Source: Pontibacterium sinense (GTDB lineage: Bacteria > Pseudomonadota > Gammaproteobacteria > Pseudomonadales > Balneatricaceae). From it: DNA of 64,000 nucleotides. The stretch's first letter is position 1. Every line of letters starts with the position of its first letter. The notes beneath the pieces were generated by a model. It saw only the letters and a list, made by a program, of their open reading frames with translations. It was not told the origin of the DNA and made no database searches. Location: assembly GCF_015209595.1 (NCBI RefSeq), contig NZ_JADEYS010000001.1, positions 124,001 to 188,000 of the forward strand. The letters run 5' to 3'. The position numbers and the translations under genes are program-made. Positions 34,189-43,179 of the stretch are shown one piece after another.

Positions 34189-35184
34189 TCAAACGCTGGT
34201 CAGCCAGCCGTATGGATCTTCCGCTTCACCCCACTGAATGGCGTTCAGTGCGGTACGCAGTTTCACGGTGGTTTCACCGATACCACCGTTACCTACATCC
34301 AGCTCCTGACCTTGGTAGATCAATGTGCCAACCGGAGCCAGTACCGCAGCAGTGCCAGACAGAGCTGCTTCACAGCCTGGCTTCGCCGCACGCTCCATCA
34401 GTTCCTCCACGGACAGTTCACGTTCCTGTACGTCCATGCCCATGTCGCGGGCGATGGTTAGGATCGAGTCGCGGGTCACACCGTGCAGGAAGCTTTCATC
34501 CAGCGACTTGGTGATCAGTTCATTGCCGTCGATCAGCAAGAAGTTGGCTGCGCCGGTTTCCTGAACGTCGCCATTTGGACAGAACAGAACCTGATCGGCC
34601 TGCACTTCCGCACGAGCGTGCATGATTGGCTGCAGTGCAGCGGCGTAGTTGCCACCACTTTTTACCATGCCCATATGCGGTGGGCAGCGCATGTTCTGAT
34701 CTTCAATCAGCAAGCGCAGGGCTTTATCACCACCGGCAAAGTAGTCGCCAACCGGTGATAGCAAAATGTACTGACAAGAGGTCAGCGATGGAACGGCAGC
34801 CTTACCGATGGCCGGTTCCGTACCGATGTGCGTCGGACGGATGTACATGGAACCCGGAGGTGCCGGTACTTCGTCAGCAAAGCGTGCAACGATGTCGCGG
34901 ATCATTTGCGAAGTGGTTTCTTTATTCAGTTCTGGCAGACCCAGCAGCTGAGAACTCTGCGCAAAACGATCGATGTTCTTATCCATGCGGAAGATCTTCA
35001 CCGAGCCGTCTTTGTGGCGGAATGCTTTCAGGCCTTCAAAGCAGGTGCTGGAATAGTGCAGCACATGGGCACCCGGGTGTACCTGGATGCTATCGCTGGC
35101 GACGACTTCAGTCGCGCTCCAGTCAGAACCATCAAACCAGGAGATTGCCATTTCAGGCATGAACACGGAACCAAATGCTGTCAT
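34189..35184 (-). CDS. ilvE: Branched-chain amino acid aminotransferase (class IV)
   Basis: This PLP enzyme interconverts branched-chain amino and 2-oxo acids. The 331-residue protein has the N-terminal YSSTCFEGLKAFRHKDG, the arginine-bearing SMYIRPTHIG, the PLP lysine K175 in GMVKSGGNYAAAL, NGDVQETGAANFLL and HGVTRDSILTIA. These fit the longer, eukaryote-like BCAT type rather than the short E. coli IlvE. The start has AGGA at proper spacing. It is convergent with glnE and divergent from the envelope cluster, with 255 bases upstream. Confidence 0.93.
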   Translation of the reverse strand: MTAFGSVFMPEMAISWFDGSDWSATEVVASDSIQVHPGAHVLHYSSTCFEGLKAFRHKDGSVKIFRMDKNIDRFAQSSQLLGLPELNKETTSQMIRDIVARFADEVPAPPGSMYIRPTHIGTEPAIGKAAVPSLTSCQYILLSPVGDYFAGGDKALRLLIEDQNMRCPPHMGMVKSGGNYAAALQPIMHARAEVQADQVLFCPNGDVQETGAANFLLIDGNELITKSLDESFLHGVTRDSILTIARDMGMDVQERELSVEELMERAAKPGCEAALSGTAAVLAPVGTLIYQGQELDVGNGGIGETTVKLRTALNAIQWGEAEDPYGWLTSV

Positions 35185-35439
35185 GTGAAGCGTCCTACAA
35201 AAGCGGTTAGGTGAAAACGCCCCGATGGATTGGGGCGGCTGAAACTGAGCGGAGTACGCCCAAGGATGTTGATTTTAAGCATCTGAGCCAAAAATGGAAT
35301 TCCCAGATGCACAAAAACATTGCGTCCAGACGGATTACTGTGTGTTTAGCGGTGATTTTAGTATTATTGCGGCATATTAATTGATTACAGCCGCCATGCG
35401 GTTGTCCCTTTCCGTCGTATTTTACCAAGCAGGTCCGCC

Positions 35440-36342
35440 GTGACACAGATCTGGATCATCAGTGATGACAAACCGGGACACTTAAATCAGAGTCTCGGGC
35501 TGGCGGAAGCGCTACAGCGTCTTGAGCCTTCGATGACGGTGGAAACAAAACCCGTGCTGTCTAAATCGCAGGCATTTAAAACACTGTGTTTTGGTGTGCG
35601 TGACACCCAATCGGACCCACTGCCTGATGTGATTATCGGTGCCGGGCATCGTACCCATTTGACCTTGCTGGCGTATAAACGCGCCACGGGTGCACGGGCG
35701 GTATTGATGATGAAACCTTCGCTGCCAACCAATTGGTTTGATCTGTGCCTGATCCCTCGCCACGATGAGCCCACGCCCAAACCTAATATTGAGTTGACCG
35801 ACGGTGCGCTCAATCGGATGCAACCTCTGGCGACCCGTTCAGCGGACGCGGTTCAGGGAATGGTATTGATTGGCGGACCCTCAAAGCACTTTGGCTGGGA
35901 TGATCAGTCGATCATTGATCAATTGGCTGCGATTGTGGGCGGTGACAAGCCTTGGTTGCTCACCACCTCACGCCGAACGCCCAATTCTTTTTTGTCACAA
36001 CTGCGTGCTGCAGATCTGCCCAATCTAAACATTGTACCGTTTGAAGAGACGGGGCCCGGCTGGTTAGGTGAACATCTGCCAAATGCCGAACAATGCTGGG
36101 TGAGTGGTGACAGTGTTTCGATGGTATTTGAGGCGCTGACTGCGGGATGTGCGGTGGGGATTCTGGATGTGCCGCAACAGAGCAGCAATCGAATTACCCG
36201 CGGTTTGCAGCTGTTGATCGATGATCAAAAAGTTACACCGTTCAGTCGCTGGCAGCAGAGTAATGCGCTGCCCAGTCCTGATAGTCCGTTTAATGAAGCT
36301 GCACGCTGTGCTGATCTGGTTCGCAAGAGGTTGTTGTCATGA
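35440..36342 (+). CDS. ELM1-family (DUF1022) protein of the LPS cluster
   Basis: This 300-residue protein is related to plant mitochondrial fission protein ELM1. The family signature is WIISDDKPGHLNQSLGLAEAL at the N-terminus, with IGGPSKHFGWD and a C-terminal SGDSVSMVFEALTAG resembling the donor-binding half of GT-B enzymes. In bacteria it is usually found among LPS or capsule genes, so a glycosyltransferase-like role is likely though unproven. The start is GTG 35440 with AGG upstream. It overlaps the next glycosyltransferase by four bases and begins a coupled five-gene run. Confidence 0.85.
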   Translation: MTQIWIISDDKPGHLNQSLGLAEALQRLEPSMTVETKPVLSKSQAFKTLCFGVRDTQSDPLPDVIIGAGHRTHLTLLAYKRATGARAVLMMKPSLPTNWFDLCLIPRHDEPTPKPNIELTDGALNRMQPLATRSADAVQGMVLIGGPSKHFGWDDQSIIDQLAAIVGGDKPWLLTTSRRTPNSFLSQLRAADLPNLNIVPFEETGPGWLGEHLPNAEQCWVSGDSVSMVFEALTAGCAVGILDVPQQSSNRITRGLQLLIDDQKVTPFSRWQQSNALPSPDSPFNEAARCADLVRKRLLS

Positions 36343-37439
36343 AAGTTGTACAGTTATTACCAGATCTGGATGGTGGCGGTGTTGAACGTGGCACATTGGA
36401 AGTGGCAGAAGAGCTGATCAGGCGAGGTCATGAATCTGTGGTGATCTCTGCGGGCGGCGGTATGGTGAAACAGCTGGAAGCCGAAGGTACCCGTCATGTC
36501 AGCTGGGACTTGGGCAAAAAATCGCTCTGGACCTTTCGTCACGTTTGGGCGTTACGTCGCTGGTTGAAACAGGAAAAACCGGACATTCTGCACGTTCGTT
36601 CCCGTTTGCCCGCCTGGGTCGCCTGGTTTGCCTGGCGTGGCATGAACACATCAGAGCGTCCACATCTGGTCACAACGGTGCATGGTTTGTATTCGGTGTC
36701 TCGTTACAGCGGCATCATGTGCCGGGGCGAGCGGGTCATCGCCGTTTCAAAAACGGTTGAGGCCTATATTCGCGACAATTATCCACAGACGGATATGGCG
36801 AATGTGCGTCTGGTGTACCGGGGGATCGATCCGCAGGAATTTCCGTTGGGTTATGAGGCATCTGCCGAATGGTTGGCGCAGTGGCAACAGGATTTTCCTC
36901 AGCTGGTGGGTAAAAAAGTCATCACACTGGCCGGACGTCTGACCCGTCTCAAGGGTCACAACGATATGATCGATATGATCAAAGCCCTGTTATCGCAAGG
37001 AGTGCCGGTGCATGCGCTGATCGTAGGTGGTGAAGATGCAAAGCGTAAAGCCTATGCGCAGGAACTCTATCAGCGAGTGAAAGATGAAGGCTTAGGTGAG
37101 CACATTACCTTTACCGGTGCGCGTTCCGACATTCGTGATATCTACTCGGTGTCTGATCTGGTGTTGTCGTTATCGACCAAACCGGAATCTTTTGGTCGTA
37201 CCGTTGCTGAAGCGATTGGTCAGGGCATCCCGGTGGTAGGGTATGACCACGGAGGGGTTGGAGAGATTCTCGCGGCGCTTTATCCACAGGGTAAAACGCC
37301 GATGAAGGATGTGCCTCAGCTGGTGCAGACCGTATCCGATGTATTGGCATCAGGTGTGCGCCCGAAAGGTAACCCGGAGTTTCTCAAAACCACTATGTTG
37401 GATAAAACCTTGTCCGTGTATGAGGAACTGTGTCCGTGA
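36339..37439 (+). CDS. GT4-family glycosyltransferase (LPS core)
   Basis: This 366-residue GT-B retaining glycosyltransferase has the N-terminal acceptor motif LLPDLDGGGVERGTLEVAEE and a donor domain (VITLAGRLTRLKGHNDMI; KPESFGRTVAEAIGQGIPVVG) with the EX7E motif. It probably adds a sugar to the lipid A-core on the cytoplasmic face. The sugar cannot be deduced. Both ends overlap neighbouring genes by four bases (ATGA and GTGA), so it is translated with the ELM1-type gene and the second GT4 gene. Confidence 0.88.
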   Translation: MKVVQLLPDLDGGGVERGTLEVAEELIRRGHESVVISAGGGMVKQLEAEGTRHVSWDLGKKSLWTFRHVWALRRWLKQEKPDILHVRSRLPAWVAWFAWRGMNTSERPHLVTTVHGLYSVSRYSGIMCRGERVIAVSKTVEAYIRDNYPQTDMANVRLVYRGIDPQEFPLGYEASAEWLAQWQQDFPQLVGKKVITLAGRLTRLKGHNDMIDMIKALLSQGVPVHALIVGGEDAKRKAYAQELYQRVKDEGLGEHITFTGARSDIRDIYSVSDLVLSLSTKPESFGRTVAEAIGQGIPVVGYDHGGVGEILAALYPQGKTPMKDVPQLVQTVSDVLASGVRPKGNPEFLKTTMLDKTLSVYEELCP

Positions 37440-38440
37440 AGGTGCTGATGTTTATTGCGTCCAGTCTGGATGGTGGTGCTGAGAAAGTAGTGGCTGATCT
37501 CAGTAATACACTGGCCTTACAGAATGTTGATGTGGTCGTCGCTGCGTTTAAGGACAGTGTGTGGCTCAAGCGGCTGTCTGATCGGGTTAAGGTGCATGAA
37601 CTCACGAGTAGTGAGGAATGGTACGATCCCCGACTGTACCTGCAGTTGCGCAGGATTGTTGCCGATGAACAGCCGGATATCGTGCATTCCAATGGCGCCA
37701 AAGCGTCTAAAATCATCCTGCGCGTGTCCCGGCTGATTGCACTGACGCAGGTCGCAACGAAACACAATTCGCGCAAAGGTAAGATTTTCAATCGGTTAGC
37801 CAATGTTACAGCGGTCTCCGGCATGGTGGCCGACTCTATCAGTCATCCCGCCACAGTGATCTACAACGGTGTGCAGCGCGATCCTGCACTGCAACCGGCG
37901 ATCCCTGATGGCGAGTTTTCCATTCTGGCGGTGGGGCGACTGGATCCGATTAAACGCTTTGATTGGTTAATCCGGGAAGTGGCGGATTCGGAGATCGACT
38001 GCTCACTGGATATCGTGGGTGAAGGGCCCCAGCGCGCGGAGTTGGAAGCGTTAATCGATGAACTAGGTGTTGAAAGCCGGGTGCGGTTGCTGGGGCAGCA
38101 ATCGGATGTGGCGCAAAGGATGATGCAGAAACATCTGGTGGTCATCGCATCGCGCAGTGAGGGCTTTAGTCTGGTGATGGTGGAGGCGCTGTTTTATGCA
38201 AATCTGTTTATCTCAACTGAAGTTGGAGCTGCACCGGAGCTTCTACCGGATGAACTGCTGATCAAGGATGTACAGTTGAGTGATAAACTTGCTCAGGTTG
38301 TAGCGGAATACCCGGCCTTGTCCGGTCAGTATCGGTCCTTTGCTGAAGATCAGGCGCGCCGATTTGAGATGCCAACGGTGGCTGCTGAGTATGTTGAATA
38401 CTATCGTTCGCGGATTACCGGACAGGAGAGTCGTCATTAA
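37436..38440 (+). CDS. GT4-family glycosyltransferase
   Basis: This second GT-B glycosyltransferase is 334 residues (KVLMFIASSLDGGAEKVVADL; SILAVGRLDPIKRFDWLI; SRSEGFSLVMVEALF). GTG 37436 is preferred because GAGGA lies eight bases upstream and the codon overlaps the preceding stop (GTGA); GTG 37430 is too close to that site. It is probably another core-oligosaccharide enzyme acting after its neighbour. The next gene begins on the base after its stop. Confidence 0.87.
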   Translation: MKVLMFIASSLDGGAEKVVADLSNTLALQNVDVVVAAFKDSVWLKRLSDRVKVHELTSSEEWYDPRLYLQLRRIVADEQPDIVHSNGAKASKIILRVSRLIALTQVATKHNSRKGKIFNRLANVTAVSGMVADSISHPATVIYNGVQRDPALQPAIPDGEFSILAVGRLDPIKRFDWLIREVADSEIDCSLDIVGEGPQRAELEALIDELGVESRVRLLGQQSDVAQRMMQKHLVVIASRSEGFSLVMVEALFYANLFISTEVGAAPELLPDELLIKDVQLSDKLAQVVAEYPALSGQYRSFAEDQARRFEMPTVAAEYVEYYRSRITGQESRH

Positions 38441-39190
38441 ATGTTAATCGTCATTGCTGTTATCGCGTTATTGCTTGTATCGCTCTATGTTTCAGCGCAT
38501 TACAACTGGTGGCGTCCCCGTGTGGATACATCCTGTCCGAGAGTCCTGATGTATCACAGCATCAACGAATCCGCCGAGGGCATTTCACCGGATTTAGTGG
38601 TTCATCCGGAGATGTTTGAAAAACAGCTGCAATACCTGAAACAGCAGGGGTATCAGTTCCGTACGATTACGGAGTTGCTGGATACTCAGCCAGACGGGAA
38701 AAACGTTGTACTGACCTTTGACGATGGCTTTCGTGATAACTACACGCAGATGTTTCCGTTGCTGAAAAAATATCAGGCAAAAGCAACGATCTATCTGGCC
38801 CCGGAAATAGACGGTATTGAACGTCTGGATCAATCACAAATTCACGAGATGCGAGATTCTGGCTTGATCGAGTTTGGGGCTCATACCATGCACCATATCA
38901 ATCTCGATAAAGCGGAACCGGAGATTGCGGCCGAAGAAATCAGCCAATCCAAAGCGGTCGTCGAAGCGCTGACCGGTGAGGCCTGTCATGCGTTTGCGTA
39001 TCCGTTCGGACGTTATAACGATAGCAATGTTGAACAAGTCCAGCAGGTGGGTATGCGCAGTGCTGTCACGGTGAAAAAGGGGATCGAACAGATCTCTGAT
39101 CCTTTTCGTATCAAGCGTATCTCTGTGTTGGGAAGTACCAACGCGCTTCAGTTCCATCTAGCCATAACCCGGGGTCGTTACCGCGTATGA
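38441..39190 (+). CDS. Membrane-anchored polysaccharide deacetylase (NodB domain)
   Basis: This 249-residue protein has an N-terminal helix (LIVIAVIALLLVSLYVS) and a NodB/CE4 domain. Motif 1 is VLTFDDGFRDNY, with the metal histidines in GAHTMHHINLDKA, and AYPFGRYND follows. These enzymes remove N-acetyl or similar groups from sugars, here probably on a lipid-linked core glycan at the membrane. The gene starts directly after the previous stop and overlaps the following GT2 gene by four bases. Confidence 0.87.
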   Translation: MLIVIAVIALLLVSLYVSAHYNWWRPRVDTSCPRVLMYHSINESAEGISPDLVVHPEMFEKQLQYLKQQGYQFRTITELLDTQPDGKNVVLTFDDGFRDNYTQMFPLLKKYQAKATIYLAPEIDGIERLDQSQIHEMRDSGLIEFGAHTMHHINLDKAEPEIAAEEISQSKAVVEALTGEACHAFAYPFGRYNDSNVEQVQQVGMRSAVTVKKGIEQISDPFRIKRISVLGSTNALQFHLAITRGRYRV

Positions 39191-39954
39191 TCAGCGTATA
39201 TCTGGTAGTCAAAAACGAAGAACATAATATTGAGCGTGTGCTGGATAGCGTGCGGGATTTTGACGATATTGTGGTGGTAGATAGCGGCAGTACCGACCGT
39301 ACTATGGAACTTGCAGGCAAGTACACGGATCGCCTGTTTGCGCGTGACTGGACCGGCATGGCGGAGCAGAAAGAGTACGCTAAAAGCCTCTGCAAGCATG
39401 ACTGGGTGCTCAATCTGGACGCGGATGAAGAACTGACGGATGTGTTACGTGCACAGATCTTTGAGGTTGTAGAGCAGCCTGATCTGTCTGGTGCCAATAT
39501 CCCGATCCAGGAGCACTTTATCGGTCAAGCGGTTCATCAGAAAACTAAGCAAAATCGCCATATCCGCTTGTTCCGTCAAAGTCAGGGGGCGTACGGAAAA
39601 GAGCGTTTTCACGAGAGCCCTGTCGTAAAGGGCAAGATTGTTGAGCTGGACGGCGCCATCAATCACTACGGTGAAGTGTCCGTTGAAGTAAAGGTTGATA
39701 AGGTCAACCGCTACTCATCGGGTAAAGCGATGGATAAGTTCGAAAAAGGTAAGCGCAGCAGTTTGCCGAAACTGCTATTGGTGATGCCGGTGACCTTCCT
39801 CAAATCTTACTTTCTGCGCCGCAACTGTTACAACGGCCGCCGTGGATTTATTGGCAGTATGATCAATGCGTTTTATGCGTTTTTGAAAGAAGCCAAATTA
39901 TATGAGTTGGAACTGCTTGCGCGGGATGAGCAAAAGCAGGACTCGTCCAAATAA
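39187..39954 (+). CDS. GT2-family LPS core glycosyltransferase (WaaE/LgtF-like)
   Basis: This 255-residue GT-A enzyme has ISVYLVVKNEEHNIERVL, the DSGSTDRT loop and the metal-binding LNLDADEELT (DxD). The C-terminal part (HFIGQAVHQKTKQNRHIRLFR; NHYGEVSVEVKVDKVNRY; RGFIGSMINAFYAFLKEAK) is the pattern of WaaE/KdtX beta-1,4-glucosyltransferases that act on inner-core heptose. The exact sugar is inferred. It ends the coupled run and is convergent with the SGNH gene, one base apart. Confidence 0.88.
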   Translation: MISVYLVVKNEEHNIERVLDSVRDFDDIVVVDSGSTDRTMELAGKYTDRLFARDWTGMAEQKEYAKSLCKHDWVLNLDADEELTDVLRAQIFEVVEQPDLSGANIPIQEHFIGQAVHQKTKQNRHIRLFRQSQGAYGKERFHESPVVKGKIVELDGAINHYGEVSVEVKVDKVNRYSSGKAMDKFEKGKRSSLPKLLLVMPVTFLKSYFLRRNCYNGRRGFIGSMINAFYAFLKEAKLYELELLARDEQKQDSSK

Positions 39955-39955
39955 T

Positions 39956-40654
39956 CTAGCTGGGCGTGTGATCTATCTGCTGCTTGACGAGTGGCTCAAG
40001 CGCGAGTGCGACGTGCTGACAAGCCGGTTTTGACAGGTGGACTGCATCGTCGAACATCTCATCACGGGGTGATGCGGCAATGCTCAGCGTTGTGTCAAGA
40101 TATAGGCCGTTATCGGCCTTGGCCACAGTCTTAAGAATGTCGTTGTACTCATCGAGTAGTCGATTTCTCTGTTCGTCGTCCGTGGGGGCGGCTCCCCAGA
40201 GCACCACTTTAAGCTGTGGGTTTCTCTGCCTGAGTACTTCAATTGTCTGCTCAATATTCTGTTGAAACTCTTTTTTACGTACGACCGGTCCGGTTGGTAT
40301 CCAGTGTTTTAAAAGCGGATGCCGCAAGCGCTTTTTAAGTGACTTAAGGATTTTTCGGGTTCTGCGTTTCAGCTTATTGTCAGGGTAGTAACTGATATAA
40401 AACATCGGGATGGTGGTGATCCAGGCATCAACTAAGCCGAAGCTCAGTAGCAGGACATCTGCGGGTGTTGAATGAGCCTTGGCTTTGGCCAGCCCTTCTC
40501 TGGATGAGTTCATGGCATCGCCGAGATTGTCCAGAGAGCAGTTGATGCCGTCAGCGGCGAGTCGTTTTACGAGCGCTTTGGGAACGTTAGTATCAGGAGT
40601 TTTGCCACTGCTGTTGCAGTCTCCAATGGCGAGTAAGCGAAGGGTAGAGGGCAT
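39956..40654 (-). CDS. SGNH/GDSL-type hydrolase-like protein
   Basis: This 232-residue protein has the SGNH blocks: block I GDCNSSGKTP with the candidate serine, block II around DNLGDAMNSS, block III LSFGLVD and block V DDAVHLS with the Asp-x-x-His pair. There is no signal peptide, so it is probably cytosolic. A basic central segment (KLKRRTRKILKSLKKRLRH) may bind membrane or polyanion. Lying on the opposite strand inside the envelope cluster, it might deacylate or deacetylate glycan intermediates; this is inference. Confidence 0.7.
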   Translation of the reverse strand: MPSTLRLLAIGDCNSSGKTPDTNVPKALVKRLAADGINCSLDNLGDAMNSSREGLAKAKAHSTPADVLLLSFGLVDAWITTIPMFYISYYPDNKLKRRTRKILKSLKKRLRHPLLKHWIPTGPVVRKKEFQQNIEQTIEVLRQRNPQLKVVLWGAAPTDDEQRNRLLDEYNDILKTVAKADNGLYLDTTLSIAASPRDEMFDDAVHLSKPACQHVALALEPLVKQQIDHTPS

Positions 40655-40870
40655 CGTTGTAAGAGCCTGCTTATTGCGACCAGTTCAATATATCTGAAAC
40701 GAAAGCGTATTTGAGTATAAGTCGTATGGTTAAGTTTAGATATGCGAGCGCATCAGGCAATTTGTAAGGTGGGGAGTTTTACCAGATAATTCGCCCGCTA
40801 AGCAACCAATATCATGGATGAGCCCATCACGGGCCCTGATTGAACAAGAGATTTAGAGAGCTGACTTTCG

Positions 40871-42139
40871 ATGATGGTATCTGCGGATAGATTAGGATTA
40901 CCGAAGCGTTTTATTGAACAGTGGCCTCTTTGGTTAGTGGTCTCCGTTGTAGCACTACAACCCGTCGGACGTTTGCCTGAAGTACCACTCCTGGTGATGG
41001 CGTTGTTTGGATTAAAAGACCTTGTTCATGGTCGACAGGCGCTTTTTTCCAATCTTGGCTTTCGCTTATTCTCCCTGTTGTTCCTCTGTTTTTGGGTTCC
41101 TGCACTGGTTTCATTGCCGGATGCGGTTAACCTTGAAAAAGGACTATCGTCGACCTTCGGCATGTTGCGGTTTTATCTGGCAGGCATCTTTATCATCCAC
41201 CGGTTAGATACGCTGGCGACTCATCGTCTGTTGTCGATGGCTGTGGCGGCTATTCTGGCCTTCTGGGCGTTGGACGGCATTGTTGAGTTGCTACTGGGGC
41301 ACGATCTCTTTGGTCTGAGCAGCGGGTCTTCTCTCTATATCACGGGTATTTACGGCGACAATAAACGTCTCGGATATGCTCTGGTGGCTTTTCTGGGCGT
41401 GGCGCTGGCTGCAATCGTCAGTAATAAACAGCTCCTTTTGGGCGTGTTTTTCTCGATGTTGATGGCCTTTGTGATCTTTATCAGTGGTACACGGATGGCC
41501 TGGCTGGCATTGGCATGGTTTGTATTGATTGCGGCGATAGTGCTTTGGTACGCCGGATATCGACCGAATCGAAAATACCTGGCAGGTGCCTTGGTTATGC
41601 TGCTGCTTGTCGGTGCAGTGGGGTCACAAACACCGTCCGTGAAACAGAAAGTTTCTGCATCATTAGCCGCTTTTAATGGCAGCTCTTTGGATACCGCCTC
41701 GTCTGGCCGGATCAGCATATGGCAGACATCGGTCGATATGTTTTCCGACAATTGGATTAATGGTGTTGGCGTAAGGGGCTTCCGATATGCCTATGCCGAT
41801 TACTCCCAGCCTGACGACATGTTTATCCATGGAGAAGAGCAGAAGATCGGTGCATTTCATCCGCACCAGATCGTACTGGAGATGATGGCCGAGATGGGTG
41901 TGATTGGTGTCACCGGTTTATTGGGCGCAGTGTTTATCATGATCTACCTACTGAAAGTGCTTGCTGCCCATACGCACCGCTTCAGTTTCCTCTATGCCGT
42001 GGGTATCGCAACATTATTGATGCCGCTGGGTACCCATCTTTCCATGTACTCATCCTATTGGGCGAGCTTATTCTGGTTTCTAGCGGCACTGCTGTTTGCT
42101 GCGGTTAGAGCTGAGGGTATTGGTCCTAATAAAGCTTAG
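40871..42139 (+). CDS. O-antigen ligase/polymerase-type membrane protein
   Basis: This 422-residue protein has about twelve hydrophobic helices and the Wzy_C/WaaL hallmark: a large periplasmic loop near residues 270-330 that ends with FHPHQIVLEMMAEMGVIG and contains SGRISIWQTSVDMF. Such proteins attach a polymer or a single sugar unit to lipid A-core in the periplasm. The start is the ATG at 40871; a second ATG follows at once. The 216-base region upstream shows no other gene. The stop overlaps the convergent acyltransferase stop by four bases. Confidence 0.82.
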   Translation: MMVSADRLGLPKRFIEQWPLWLVVSVVALQPVGRLPEVPLLVMALFGLKDLVHGRQALFSNLGFRLFSLLFLCFWVPALVSLPDAVNLEKGLSSTFGMLRFYLAGIFIIHRLDTLATHRLLSMAVAAILAFWALDGIVELLLGHDLFGLSSGSSLYITGIYGDNKRLGYALVAFLGVALAAIVSNKQLLLGVFFSMLMAFVIFISGTRMAWLALAWFVLIAAIVLWYAGYRPNRKYLAGALVMLLLVGAVGSQTPSVKQKVSASLAAFNGSSLDTASSGRISIWQTSVDMFSDNWINGVGVRGFRYAYADYSQPDDMFIHGEEQKIGAFHPHQIVLEMMAEMGVIGVTGLLGAVFIMIYLLKVLAAHTHRFSFLYAVGIATLLMPLGTHLSMYSSYWASLFWFLAALLFAAVRAEGIGPNKA

Positions 42140-43041
42140 CGTTTAGCGTACAAATGACTCTTTTCTGAATCGGGCTGAGTCTTAAAGCGCCGGTGTACCC
42201 ACATATACTGGGTGGGAAACTGACGGATAGCCTGTTCCAGTCCCTGATTGACCAAGTTAGTATCGGCGGCTTCGTCGGAGGTTGGAAAAGGCTCTAACGC
42301 GGGTGAAATGGTTAATTTGTAGCCTTCGCCATTTGGCAGCCGGTGTTGGCCAAAGATCATCACCTTCGCTTTTCCAAGTCTGGCGAGCTTGGATGTCGCG
42401 GGTACGGTTGCTGCTGGCATACCGAAGAAGCGGACGAATATCGACTGTTTTGGCCCCATATCCTGATCCGGTGCAAACCAGACTATATTGCCCTGCCGCA
42501 ACTGCTTCACGATTGCACGGCTGTTTTCGTTGTCGAGCATCTGCTCCACAAAGCGTGAACGGCCCTGGCAGATAAAACGGTCAAACAGCGGGTTGTTATG
42601 GGGTCGGTAAACCGTACTGAAGTTTAATTTCTGGCCCAGTAGAAAACCGCCCAGATCCAGCGTTGAATAATGCGCACCGGTGAGCAGAATGCCGTGTCCT
42701 TCCTGCTGGGCTTTCTCAATATGCTCCAGACCCTCAATGATCACTTTATCCTTAAAACGATCAGGCGAAGACCACCATGCCATTGAGGTCTCAAACATGC
42801 CGATGGCGTTGTTTTCGAAGACCTCAACCGCCATCTGTTTGCGCTCTTCTTCCGACTTTTCTGGGAAGCAGAGCTTGAGATTAACCTCAACGATATGACG
42901 GCGTTTGCTGATCAGGCGGTATAGCATTTTGCCTAGAAAACGGCCAAGAGTGTATTGTGCCGCCATGGGCAACAGGGAGATAAGGCGTAAAGCCATCAGT
43001 CCCAGCCATGTCGGCCAGAAGCGCGGTGATAAGAATGGCAT
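42136..43041 (-). CDS. LpxL/HtrB-type lipid A late acyltransferase
   Basis: This 301-residue membrane acyltransferase adds a secondary fatty acid to Kdo2-lipid A. An N-terminal hydrophobic segment (WLGLMALRLISLLPMAAQY) is followed by the catalytic HX4D motif in GAHYSTLDLGGFL, then YRPHNNPLFDRFI, GNIVWFAPDQDMG and VPATSKLARLG. ATG 43041 (MPFLSPRFW) matches family N-termini; the open frame upstream to 43311 runs into msbA and is not credible. It is divergent from msbA, which exports its product. Confidence 0.9.
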   Translation of the reverse strand: MPFLSPRFWPTWLGLMALRLISLLPMAAQYTLGRFLGKMLYRLISKRRHIVEVNLKLCFPEKSEEERKQMAVEVFENNAIGMFETSMAWWSSPDRFKDKVIIEGLEHIEKAQQEGHGILLTGAHYSTLDLGGFLLGQKLNFSTVYRPHNNPLFDRFICQGRSRFVEQMLDNENSRAIVKQLRQGNIVWFAPDQDMGPKQSIFVRFFGMPAATVPATSKLARLGKAKVMIFGQHRLPNGEGYKLTISPALEPFPTSDEAADTNLVNQGLEQAIRQFPTQYMWVHRRFKTQPDSEKSHLYAKR

Positions 43042-43143
43042 CAGTATCGGATCAGTGCTTATGCTGTTTGAGTCGGACCATTGTACTCGTTCGCCAGTGG
43101 CAGGGACAATGGGAAGTGCTGTAAAGCACGGGGTGAATAGCGT

Positions 43144-43149
43144 TATACT
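43144..43149 (+). promoter_or_regulatory. Possible -10 element for msbA
   Basis: TATACT lies 30 bases before the msbA ATG in the 138-base divergent spacer; no good -35 was seen. A small hairpin (GTGCT/AGCAC) sits just upstream at 43115-43128. Confidence 0.3.
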
Positions 43150-43179
43150 CGCGTCTGAATTTATATACATATGTGACCT

